A stretch of 35,336 nucleotides of DNA from Hypsibius dujardini (lineage: Eukaryota; Tardigrada; Eutardigrada; Parachela; Hypsibiidae), in NCBI GenBank assembly GCA_001579985.1, contig LRSR01007677.1, positions 1-35,336 on the forward strand, given 5' to 3'. The notes below the pieces were generated by a model that saw only the letters and a program-made list of their open reading frames with translations, was not told the origin of the DNA and made no database searches. Both the position numbers and the translations under genes were made by a program. Within the stretch, counting starts at the first letter, position 1, and every line of letters begins with the position of its first letter. This document shows positions 11,701-22,146 of this stretch, piece after piece.

Positions 11701-11890
11701 CAGGGGCTCGTTTAGGGTTCTTACAAGTCGGAATCAGAACCCCTCGCGGTAGGCCAGGGGGTGGGCAAAGGGGCAAAATCTTATTTTTTTCAAATTGAAA
11801 TCAAAAAGGGTCTCTGATTTGCACGAAAAATCATCAAAACATCAGTTTTTAACCAAATGTTAGAGTTTTTGGAATCCCATATACATATAC
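11701..11890 (+). repeat. Dispersed fold-back family, copy 1 (one end only)
   Basis: It begins CAGGGGCTCGTTTAGGG and contains the family core GGGTGGGCAAAGGGGCAAAA followed by a T-run and an AAATTGAA-like segment. The same order occurs at 12699, 21281 and 33966. The matching inverted right end is not visible here. Confidence 0.7.
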
Positions 11891-12039
11891 TATTAAGAAC
11901 GGCACATGGAAGGTTAAAAACATTCAAGGATAGTATACTGCAAACCACTGGTACTGTAAAAAGCGGAAATACAGAATAGTAAAATATTATCGAACAAAAC
12001 AGGATTCAATAAACAATTGCATGGATAAGTCTGTCATCT

Positions 12040-15000
12040 TCAGGTGCCGCCGTTTGATTCGCCACCAAGCCAAATCGTCCTGATGTCTGTGCCTAAACAC
12101 AAGCGGAAGTTCCAAAGCGCGGAGTCTTGAATTTTAATAATATGTTTTCTGAGAACGGTGACTTCGTACACTAACCGCACTAAGCATGCGACGATTGCCA
12201 TGACGATCCCGATTGTCGTGACGGATACACCGATCGCTGTGGCGCGAACTGACGCCACTGTCGCTGGGCATCGATCTGAATGCATGCAGTCAGCCCGATC
12301 AAGGGGAACAAAGCCTTGGTTCCAAACGATGTCTGATCCTCCAGAGATCAAGACTGCGGATGCTGGATTGAACCAGAAGACCGTCTACACAAAACAATGT
12401 GATTCTCTCTACCGGTATTTGCCATTACCGCAATATCGTAACGGGGATGGCAAAACTGTATAAAGCGAACAATCTTAATAAAAATCTTTAGCAACCAATT
12501 TATTGAATATAAATGTCTTCAATTGACGGAAAACTAAACAGCAAAGTTTTAGATACTGAAAACTGAAGTCAGAAAAAAATGGAAACCTTAATATCAGTCA
12601 ATTAATTTTGACAAAACTGTTTTTGTTGCAACCAGAAGTTAGACTAAAAGTCCTCAATAATTAATGCTTAGCTGACTAACAATTAGGTACTATAGATCAA
12701 GGCTCATTTAGTGTCTTTACGAGCCGGAAGCAGGTCCCCTCATAATAGGGCCATTTTGTGGGCAAAGGGGCATAATGCATTTTTTTCGAAATTGAATCCC
12801 CTTCTTGAATGGTGTTAACCTCATATTTGCAGTTAATAATAGGGAGTTTATAATAGATTTCGACAAACCTCAAAGTTTGATTGAGAGCTGCAGTATTTTG
12901 AAAATGTTTGAAATTCCGGGAACTTTGGAAATCAAACCCCCACAATCCAAAAGTTTCCAAATAATTAGGAACAATAGACCGAATTTTGAGTTTCATTTAA
13001 AAACAATTATTTTGTCCGTTTGTTCACCCTTGGCAATACTATGAGGGTCCTCCTATTTCTGACTTAGTCCGTTAACGCTCGCTGCCAGATCGGACACTAT
13101 TTGAGCGCCAGAAGTAATTTCCCTTTCATAGTTCTGTTCAATTAAGAAAAACAATTAATTTTCAATATGTTTGGGCAACTTTGAAACATTCAGGTTTTTT
13201 TTTGGCTGACTACTGTTTACTATCGAGTTAGAGATAACATTATCGATAAAAACTGTGTCGTGCACTGTTTCGCGCCATATAAAATCAAAGTATCAATCAA
13301 TCGATGAGTTTCCATAGTAGTCAGTTTTATTCATTTGTTGATTAAAAGTTGGACGACTTCGTTGACCACGGACCCAGCGCCAGTTCACAATCCGATTCAA
13401 ATAATAATTTTTAGAGACTGTCAATAGATTGTCAACTTGCTAGATGGAAAAATTCACACATTTTAGAAATTTTGGCCAACTCAGCCTGTGGTGACCTCTT
13501 TCACTAAAAGAAAGTGAAAACTGATTAACTTTGGCAGTTTCTGACGGACATTGGTCAAGTAGCAAATGACCAAACCATAATCCCTAATTTTTAAGCAAGA
13601 CGCCAACCTTTAAAATCAATTAAACTTAGCAAAATTGCTTAAACCATCTTTGCATGAGAATTCGGAGGTTGTTATGTCGTCATTCGACGACATTGGGCGT
13701 TAACGGGTTAAAAGGAACCTAAACGAGAATCTGGTAAGGACTAAGGAATAATTCTCTAATGTTTTTGTTTTCCCATCCCAAATTCTGATGGATGTAAGCA
13801 TACTCGGAAATCCTGGAAGCTATCATGAAACTGCTGCACTTCCGGATAGGCCCAACGGTTTCCTCGGTGGTCCATCGAAACTGTCGTGTTGGTTAGTGAA
13901 ACGTGGAATGTCCGATTGTAGAACATCTTTGCGAGATCTGTCCCGGTCATGCGGTCTTGTCTCGTGCGACTCAAGCGATGTGATTCCATGACCTTTAAAG
14001 TATAACATTCAATATAGTTTTGATGCGCATCAATAGCGAGTGAAATGAACAAAAGAATTATCCTTGCTCAAACGTGAGCAGCTGAATCGTATACAAGCTG
14101 ATAATACACTCATACCTTTGCGATGACTTCGACCATTTCCGTACCGACTACGAAGATTTCGTTGTACTGCAAAATCCAAGTCATCATACTTTTTCGGTGA
14201 AAAGGTTGTTCGGCTTTTCTTAGAACCGACTTTAATAAACAAAAGGCTAACTTACTGCTAGCTCTGGTGCTACTGGAACCTGTGTTCGCAAATAACGTTT
14301 CTGAATAATGTCGTGCGTCAAGTTGCGCATTTTTATCCAGTCGACCGGCGGTGAACGAATGACGAACAGGCTGGACAATATTCGCTTCACTTTCTGAAGA
14401 CGCAGTATAGAAGGTCAGTCTCATTTCTAAAGGCCGGATCCCGCTTTTTATGCTTCTGGCTTGCAATATTCATATAGTGAAGGCAACAGCAAAAGACTTT
14501 AAACAAAACTACCAAACTAAACCAAAAATAAATTAAAAGTTTCAGTGACTAATATTTCAGTTTCAGAATTTTTAGCTTCACACAAAATGAAAAAAATAGA
14601 ATAAATTAATAAAGTAACGGTCTTTGTTGAGTTTTTGTCTTTAATGACTGGAAATTAAAGTCGTCAACTGATTTCAACTAAATTTTAAGCTAAACTAAAA
14701 GTCGTTGTTGACAAACATTGTTAGTTTGCTTAATTGCAGCTCTTGCGATCCTCATGTGCTATATTGTATTTCAGTTAGACAGGAGGACAAAATATCTGTC
14801 AGTCTGTTTTGTCGATCTGTCAGCACTGTCCTTCAAATACCTTCTTGTCTGTTTGTCTGCCTGTCTGCCTGTCTGCCTGTCTGCCTGCCTGTCTGACAGT
14901 CTATCTGTCTGGCCTTTCTGTCTCGTTCTGTCTGTCTGTCTGCGTGTCTGCCTGTTTGGCAATCCTCATGTGCTATATTGTACAGTACTTCAGTTAGCTC

Positions 15001-16709
15001 CAACCTTGTCCAGATCGTCCGCGTTTTGCCATCGCAGCGGCGGCTGGTACGGCACTTGTAGAATGTACAAACTGAGAAACACCTGAATTGCAGTTGAAAG
15101 GTCAGGAGTATGGTACAGTCGCAATATTAAACTAACAAAAGTAAATGACACGATAACTGCAAGTACGTGTGTAAGATTAGGTGCTCACATAATCACCACC
15201 ATCCATCCGGAGATCCGCAGCTGTGGCCTGACAAAATTAATTGGGATGGCCTCTCTTTTGACATCTGTGACAGTGCGAAATATAATTTCAGTACCAGTAA
15301 ATCACGAAGAGGCCTCGTCAGGGTGCAGCAGAGCATTACTGTAAAATAAGCAACAAGAACGGCTATATTTGCATTCGAAGCACGTCACAGGAAACATAAC
15401 ACGCTCAACGGAAACGAAGTGTGTAGGGGCACCGTCTCCAGATGATAATTTCAAGAAATGGTTGGGATTAAGTGCACATGTTACTAAGTCATCCTTAAAA
15501 ATTGGAGCTTGACAAACAGTTTGGACGAAATGACGATACGACATTTGGATAACAAATTTGGACAATGCGACTGCGACACTTATAATTCCGTACATATATG
15601 CACTGAAGCACTGATCACTGATGCACTGCGCTACTTAAAAAATGTTGAACACTTATCAATTGGAAATTTTAAAAAAATTAAAAATTTCTTGAAAATTGAC
15701 TGCAGATGTTTCATATATCTTTTAATTAAAATGAGCAATCCCATATGATTTATTAATCTGAGTAATCCTATATAACCTTGATGGGACCACGCATTATGAC
15801 ACAAGAATTTTGGAAACCGAACACATAACTGCTTGAAGCGATGTTTTTCCAATGTATGGATCCCAAATAAATAACAGCGAAGCGAGTAAAAAAATCGATT
15901 GACACATACCGTGATATCGATCAAAAAGAAAAACAACTCTTATTTGCTCTTATATATTTTATATGGTTTGTTAGAAAATAGATTCATGCGTACTTCGCGA
16001 GTGAAGACTTGCGTTATGCAGAGTACGCTCCCACGATGCGGTAGTCGAATCCATTGTGAACTCCAACGCGTTCACCTCATGGATGGCCTTCTGCATGACA
16101 CTTTGCGTGCCGCGGCACATTTCCAGATTCTTTGTAGCGTAATCATTGCCACTGAGTTTGTCGACAATGATGGCAAGGGTCCGCCATTTGAAGTGTCGGA
16201 GCAAATGGAGAATCGTCATGCCGTAAACGGTCATATCGCCGTAGCTGAAGCTTAGCACGGTGGGGAACCGTGTCTTGTCAGCATAGGCAGTATCAGCTGC
16301 CGCACTAAATATTTATTGAAATAACCCCTAGGTAGGTTACGTATCGCAAAAGTCATAAAATAATTTGTACCTCGTAGCCACAAGCACGCCCATCTCTGAT
16401 AATTAAAAAACGTAAAAAGTTCGTGCTTCAAAATTCGATAAACAATAATTGTGATCGGTTTACCTCTAGCCATGTCTGCTACTGGAAAGAACGTTTTTGG
16501 ACAGCTGACTAATCCAGCAATGAAAATCGTATTTAGAAGTTTTACAAATCCAGGTCAAACAGACAACCAGAGAGATATCCACTGGTACACACACCCACAA
16601 ACAAACAAACAAACAGACAGACAGACAGACAAGAAGGCAGGCAGACAGACAGGCAGGCAGACAAACAGGCAGACAGACGGACAGGCAGGCAGGCAAGCAG
16701 ACAGACAGG

Positions 16710-16745
<36 letters not shown>

Positions 16746-17207
16746 TATACAGACATACAGACAGACAGACAGACAGGCAGACAGGCAGACATACAGACAT
16801 ACAGACATACAGATAGAAAGAAACTGATCGTATTAACATATTGTCTGGATGGGAAGATGCGATGACTTACGAGGCGCAAAGATAATAGTTTGGCCCATGA
16901 TGAAACTTCGTTCTTGATATAAATCAGCGAGAGTGTTCAACACCTGTTCGCGGCCGTCGTCGGTACACGAGGATACGAATGATGGACGCATAATTACTGA
17001 ATAATTCTCAAACAGTTTGGGATACTGCGGCACGAGTTTTTCGAAGGCAAAGTCGTAGATTGGGTCTACGGATAGCGGATTGAACGCGGTGGTGTTTTGT
17101 CCTAGTGTGATGGTTATGAACTGGAGAGGCATCAGTAAGGACTGTGATGAATTCATGAGAAGTGCGCAAAGGAATAATACGGCGCATAACAATCGGACAC
17201 CAATCAT
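12040..17207 (-). CDS. Gene D: natriuretic-peptide-receptor-type protein with ANF-receptor ectodomain and no catalytic domain (NPR-C-like), 12 exons, 528 aa
   Basis: Exons on the minus strand are 17207-16871, 16481-16464, 16395-16371, 16304-15994, 15338-15295, 15227-15189, 15082-15005, 14393-14256, 14166-14116, 13992-13804, 12455-12413 and 12353-12040. The total is 1587 nt, with all phases compatible. Residues 1-24 are a signal peptide. The ectodomain has the features of the ANF-receptor (type I periplasmic-binding-like) fold: ADKTRFPTVLSFSYGD, HFKWRTLAIIVD, MLCCTLTRPLRDLL, ADLRMDGGDY, RWQNADDLDK, YNEIFVVGTEMVE and MFYNRTFHVSL. Several NxS/T sites are present. One span lies at about 461-484, then a tail of about 44 residues. 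Receptor guanylyl cyclases continue with kinase-homology and cyclase domains; none is seen before the convergent gene C. The architecture therefore matches NPR-C, a clearance/Gi-coupled receptor. The ligand is unknown. A missed or alternative 3' exon is possible. Confidence 0.88.
12699..13072. repeat. Dispersed fold-back family, copy 2 (both ends)
   Basis: The left end is GGCTCATTTAGTG with the core TGTGGGCAAAGGGGCA at about 12755. The right end is an inverted, diverged copy (ATACTATGAGGGTCCTCC, and TTTGAGTTTCATTT in the flank). The copy lies in intron 10 of gene D (12456-13803). Confidence 0.7.
14838..14956 (+). repeat. (CTGT)n microsatellite in gene D intron 7
   Basis: A tract of CTGT and CTGCCTGT units in the intron 14394-15004. 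On the gene D sense strand it reads ACAG/GGCAGACA. Confidence 0.9.
16371..16395 (-). other. 25-nt microexon 3 of gene D
   Basis: It is flanked by ATTATCAG on the acceptor side and GTACAAA on the donor side. It enters in phase 1 and leaves in phase 2. It codes EMGVLVAT plus two bases of the next codon, which fits the strand-turn expected in an ANF-receptor domain between the helix MAR and the ADKTRFPT block. Confidence 0.75.
16464..16481 (-). other. 18-nt microexon 2 of gene D
   Basis: It is flanked by TTCTTTCCAG and GTAAACC. It enters and leaves in phase 1 and codes LADMAR. Without it exon 1 would still join exon 3 in frame, so optional inclusion is possible. Confidence 0.7.
16598..16816 (+). 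repeat. (CAGA)n microsatellite in gene D intron 1
   Basis: About 50 units of CAGA/GGCA in the intron 16482-16870. It reads TGTC/TGCC on the gene D sense strand. Confidence 0.92.
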
Positions 17208-18140
17208 GGTTTAGTTGTCAGTCAGAAATGAAATGCAAATGCTAACTCTAAGCTGAAAAAGTTTTATTGCACACAGTTCGCTCGGGCTGAAATGGAAACG
17301 CTCAAAATATCTGAATGTTGGTTATTGTGTTCCCTTATAATTATCTTTACATCCTCTTATTGTACGATCTTTCCTCCTACAGAAGAGTTTTTCTAGGAAT
17401 GGGCGAGGTCTTTTCCGCCAGAACAGTTCCGAACGTTTGGAGTGCGGACTAATTCGATTATGAGAACTGAGCTTCCTTTCTGAGTGTTATTCGATTTCCC
17501 ATAATCCAAGGGACTGTTATAAGAACCGGCACGCATGCATTCAAGGTTGAACCTAAGTCCCGGCAAATAGGATCACATGCTTGAGGAGTTCCAAGTCATT
17601 CGCACTTACGTCAGCGCCAGGGGTCGGCGTCTGGACAGTAATTGAGGCGCACTAGAGACAAAAGTTAAACACTACATGTATGGTCACTGCATAACGCGGC
17701 CCATGACTGGCTGAGAGGGAACTGTAAAACAAGCACCAAGGGCACGCAAAATCTTGGCGTTAGCGTATGTTCTGAACTAATTTTGGTCTAAACTATTGAA
17801 TATGTGGGGAATTGCACGGGCGTAAAATAATACTGTTTCTGGCTTCGGCAAGGCAAGTCAATTGCCCAGCTATATTCATGTACCGGCAGAGGGTATTTTA
17901 ACTGTGGTTAGTGTCAAATTTATTTAGAACAATATGCTAGCATGAATTGTACAACTTTCTTTGAGCGACTGAGCAGAGTTCCTTATAATGTCGGAATTAC
18001 TATCGGAACAAATTCCCGAACGCGAATTAAACACACTTCGTATCTTATCGACTTATATATACCGTTTGCCAAGAGAGCTGTTAAACGCGATAGGTGCATG
18101 TTTCTGTTTTTCAATTGATTGTCTATATCTATGAAAGTGT
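17208..18140. other. Spacer upstream of gene D
   Basis: This should hold the gene D promoter (minus strand). GCAATAAAAC on the minus strand, about 55 nt before the ATG, is a weak TATA-like candidate. The segment 17440-17510 is related to 11150-11245. No other gene was found. Confidence 0.4.
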
Positions 18141-18145
18141 TTTTC

Positions 18146-18262
18146 GGTGCTCTCTGTGTCTGTGTCTGTGTCTGTGTCTGTGTCTGTGTTTGTGTCTGCC
18201 TGCGCCTGCGCCCGCGCCTGTGCCTTTGCTTGTTTCTGTGCCTGTACTTCTGCTTGTGCGTC
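18146..18262 (+). repeat. (TGTCTG)n microsatellite downstream of gene E
   Basis: Perfect TGTCTG units pass into GCCTGC/GCCCGC and TGTGCC variants. The tract lies in the 3' flank of gene E. Confidence 0.9.
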
Positions 18263-18315
18263 TGTATCTTGACGTAATTCATTCTTGGATTATTATTCAC
18301 TGTTCCGAACGACAT

Positions 18316-20664
18316 TTAATATTTTTGAGTTTCATTCTGTGCGCCGAAGACAATCGAAGGTGGTGCAGTAACAGCAAAAGACACCGAGGGCACATCCCGC
18401 ACGTCTGCCACCCGCTTCTGCGGACACATCCGCCGTACACCGCGCTTAACCTTCCGCAGAAACCAATACGTATACAGCTCCTCCCACCGCACCGTCACCT
18501 TTATAATCGCGAAGGCAAAGACCCAAATCAGAAAGTGCGAAAAAATCATGATAAACAGCATCACTATCAACACATCATGCACATTGGCGTTGCTGCAGAA
18601 CTTGCAGACCTCGCCGACGGCGTTGGCTGACTTTTGCGTCTGTTGCGAGAGGATGCGCAGGTCGAAGAGGCAGGACGAGCCGAAGCAGAGGCGGTAGGTC
18701 ACTCGGTCTTCAATCAGCACGTCCGCAATGTATATGATCATGGTGACGCTGATAAGGCAGACGACAATCTGCGCGATCACATAGCCGATCAGGAGAGACC
18801 GTGGGACGGACTTTTTCCCCGTGGTCCGGTTGCGGATGATCAGTCCCATCGTAGCCACGGTGATGAAGAAGGCGCCGAGCCACGTACCGGGCGCGGTTTC
18901 CGCAAACATTCCGTCGTTTTTGTTGACCTTCGCGATAATCATGGCTGTGGGGAAAATAAACAAACATGGGGGATTGTTAGGTTAACAATCACGGGTTTGA
19001 ATGTTCGACATATGGCAGAGAATGTGTCAAGGCTGACTCATCGCCTTCCATACAGCCGTGCCCTCATTATGCCGAGCTTATAGTAAAGTACGTACATTGA
19101 ACAGTGCAATTTAATTTAATCTTTTGTTCTTCGAGGTTGATAGTATGGGGCATTTTTGGGTACGACAAACCATATATAAAAGTGCAGTGGCCGAGTTTAT
19201 CAAAATGATAAAATTGGATCAACGCTCGGATCACAAGTTAGGGGCAACATGTAGTGCTATGACACACCTCTCTTTTGGGTTTGAGGTTTAGAGATTAAGG
19301 AACTCTGTGTGAGTATACAGGCACACACGGGCAACGAACGGAGGTTAACCACCCGGCCTAACTCTATGTCCCAATCTATGTTTATGATTTATCTCTATGT
19401 TTTAGAGTCGTGTGCAAAGAGCAGAGGACGGCAAGAAGTGGCCATACACACTAGAATTGCCCCGTATTTTCTTTAGATTCCCCATGCGCCCCACAATTTC
19501 CCATAATCCCATCATTTTTGCGGGTTTATGAGTATGGGATCGACCGGAAATGGGATGAAAATGAGCCGAAGTTTCATGGGCTTTTGAAGTTAGTGAGCCC
19601 AATTGATCGTTTGATTTGACCTTTTCGATATATTAGCGGGTGATTTGAAGTCTAATCCACGATCGATCGATCGATAACCCCTGTTTTTAACCAAATCAAT
19701 CAATCAAAATTATAAAGCGTACCGACTGATTTAATCCGTCAATCAATCAATCATCGCATGCACAATTACTTTGCTAAGAATTATAGATTTAAAAAATCGG
19801 TTGTAGTACGGGAATGGATCATGGGAAAACAAGTTCGGGTAATATAGGAATAGGAAAATTTTAGAATTATAGGAATTGATGGGATACGGTGGCCGTAAGT
19901 AGCCAATAGGCGAGACACGGATTTTCAACTACTAGTGCATCAGTTTTATGCTTTTATCCATCTGACAAGAGTTCCGTTAAATCTGAAAGTCATCTAACAC
20001 TGTCCCAGGAGGGTTTTTTTTTCACTCAAAATTAAATCTAAACAAGTTTTTGCCCTCTTACAAGACTTCTCTTTAAACGAAGAGCCCGTCTTAAGCACAA
20101 ACTCACTTGTTTCGACACCATTCTACATTTACGTAAATTTCGAAAGCTAAAGCTACCCTTTCTTGGCCACCAGTTTCTCTGAGCACCCGCACTACTAAAA
20201 CACCAAGTTTACATATATATACAAGAAAATAAATTTTAAGTATGTACTAAGTTATCGAAAGGCTGGTAAAAAGATAGTGGACTAAATTTCGGCAGTTGTG
20301 ATCCTAACGGAGGCATGTGTTGTGAAAGGAGCTACGTACGTTAATGGAACGAAATAAAATGCTAATTATTAGAGAAAAAGCTGTGATACGTTAGAGCAAC
20401 TCTAATAGATCTCTTACCTGCAGTTTCCAGGCCGATCATGCCACCACCGAAAATTATATTTACAATTGCGGACACCAAGATCACAGGCAGGTTCAGGTCA
20501 CGAATGTAGGGATCCTTCGCGGCGTCGAATTTCTGCAGACTCGCGGACCATTTTCTCAGGGCACTTTCGGGGGCAGGAACAGCGAGGGCGGACGACTGTG
20601 ACTTCGTCGCTGACCCACGAACATGAGCTTGAACATTAGGCGGAAGCCTTTCCGTCGAGCTCAT
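18316..20664 (-). CDS. Gene E: four-span membrane protein, 2 exons, 291 aa
   Basis: On the minus strand exon 1 is 20664-20418 and exon 2 is 18944-18316. The donor is GCAG|GTAAGAG and the acceptor is TTTTCCCCACAG|CC. The phase-1 join makes GCC, and the total is 876 nt with one stop. The N-terminal 55 residues are Ser/Ala/Pro-rich and hydrophilic. Hydrophobic spans lie at about 59-89, 104-119, 131-155 and 205-230. Between spans 3 and 4, a loop holds four cysteines (CFGSSC and CKFC). The tail after span 4 is basic (RKVKRGVRRM) and then polar to the end QNETQKY. The layout is tetraspan-like without the CCG motif of true tetraspanins, and I cannot name the family. The intron of 1473 bp is AT-rich with GATC and ATCA short repeats at about 19600-19760. 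Confidence 0.85.
19655..19755. repeat. Short GATC and AATC repeats in gene E intron
   Basis: CGATCGATCGATCGAT near 19660-19675 is followed by runs of ATCA at about 19695-19708 and 19738-19755. Confidence 0.6.
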
Positions 20665-21280
20665 GGTCAGTGTGTAGCACGTGTTGTATTGGGATATGAG
20701 GAAAATAGCAGAGTAATTGACTGTATGGCAAGGATTTTATTGCGTAACGGTACAAGAACACAAACACAAGAAATGGCGATACACGTCAAGGTCGACAGTG
20801 CTTATGTTGGCAGACCGTGAAAACTACAGTGCCGTTTTCACCGGAAGTTGGAATTGACGTTCTGTTCAGTGTGTGACGGTTTCGGGGGTATACTTGTGTG
20901 TGTACTAGCAATATCTGTGCAGGACAGACACAGATTGACCAGGGGCAAACAACATGGAGAATGAGCAAACGGCCAATAAAAGGGCTACAAATCAGCTCAG
21001 CTGGAACAATGACGCCGCTTATCGCGCGCTCACGCGTCTATCTCGTATTTGCATGTGACGTATCTGCGCGTGTGCTCCATAGATAAAACACGCGGAAAAT
21101 GAAGGGAGAGTGTGTAGTACTTTACACATCGCTATAAAAGTGCGAGCGATGCGGTGCGTTAGACAATGTGCAATGGAATCTACAGTATCAGTGCGGGATA
21201 TGTACTCTGGCCAGGTTCCTGGTGAGAGATGAAGTTCTACAAAGTATGCAGGGGTCCTCGAATGTGCCATACCATGGAAC
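20665..21280. other. Upstream flank of gene E
   Basis: The flank contains no gene. TATAAAAG at 21133-21140 (+) is a good TATA-box match, but no coding exon follows within reach. On the minus strand GCAATAAAATCC, about 75 nt before the gene E ATG, is a weak core-promoter candidate. Confidence 0.35.
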
Positions 21281-21500
21281 CAGAGGCTCGTTTAGGGCCT
21301 TACATGTCGGAACCAGGACCCCGCATGGTAGGGCCAGGGGGTGGGCAAAGGGGTAAAATGTTATTTTTTCAAGATTGAACCCAAAATTCGGCATTTTTAT
21401 CTTTGATAATTTTCAATTTGTGGGGGTTTGAGGGTATGATCTCCAGAGCTCTGAAGAAATTTAGAAAGTTCGAAAATATTTCGAAAATATTTGACATTTC
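21281..21500 (+). repeat. Dispersed fold-back family, copy 3 (left part)
   Basis: It starts CAGAGGCTCGTTTAGGGCC and carries GGGGGTGGGCAAAGGGG, then ATTTTTTCAAGATTGAACCC. It is the closest match to copy 4 at 33966. The inverted right end is not evident. Confidence 0.72.
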
Positions 21501-21924
21501 ATTTCACAAAAACATTAGGAATATGTAGAAATTTGGGTTCTTTCAAGTTATTTTTTTAGGTTAACTGTAACTGCAAATTTAGTTGGGGACCGAAAGACAT
21601 TAGCGGAAAAATACTTGTTTGAAAATGCGAGGCAGCAATGTGTGGGCGTAATATTTAAAAATCCCTTGTGAACTTTGGTGATCGGCTGGCTTTGTGCAAT
21701 GCCCATATACTGAGTGACTCCGACCTTGATTTTCATTTGTTTGTAGTAAATACAGCAGTATTCCATATTCGATTCAATAGTAGTATTGTACAGGTTTATT
21801 TCAATACACTTTTGAGTTAAGAAGTGTGAACATGAACATGAACATGAAATTCCACTAATTTGTAATTTGTCCGTCATGCGATCCCGCTTTGCTTAACAAG
21901 GGAATTCCACCACTATAAATGTAC

Positions 21925-22146
21925 TACGTGGTGGTACATAGATGGCGCTGTTAATGTTACCGTATGCCATGTCAGTTGATTAATTTATTCGGCTATAGTC
22001 GTTATTGGTTCGTTTCTGTCCTTGACACAGACTATGCAGTTAGTAGTAACACCGGCACATGTAGCAATCAATGTAGCAATCAATGTAGCAATCAACTGAC
22101 GCGGTATACGGTAAAATTGGCAGCGCCATCTATGTACCACCACGTA
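21925..22146. mobile_element. Miniature inverted-repeat element, 222 bp
   Basis: The left arm 21925-21981 and right arm 22090-22146 are inverted copies about 57 bp long with only a few mismatches. Both contain TACGTGGTGGTACATAGATG and GTCAGTTGATT. The 108-bp centre has no transposase. It holds three tandem copies of TGTAGCAATCAA. No target-site duplication is obvious. Confidence 0.8.
22060..22095 (+). repeat. Three tandem 12-bp units TGTAGCAATCAA
   Basis: The three units are perfect. They abut and partly overlap the inner end of the right arm of the 222-bp inverted-repeat element. Confidence 0.85.

Noticed and set aside
18634-19083. Plus-strand 149-codon open frame
   Set aside because: It lies opposite exon 2 of gene E, whose minus-strand frame encodes membrane spans and splices in phase.
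21548-21877. Minus-strand 109-codon open frame
   Set aside because: It has no recognisable motif, no supported splice partners, and biased composition typical of spacer DNA.
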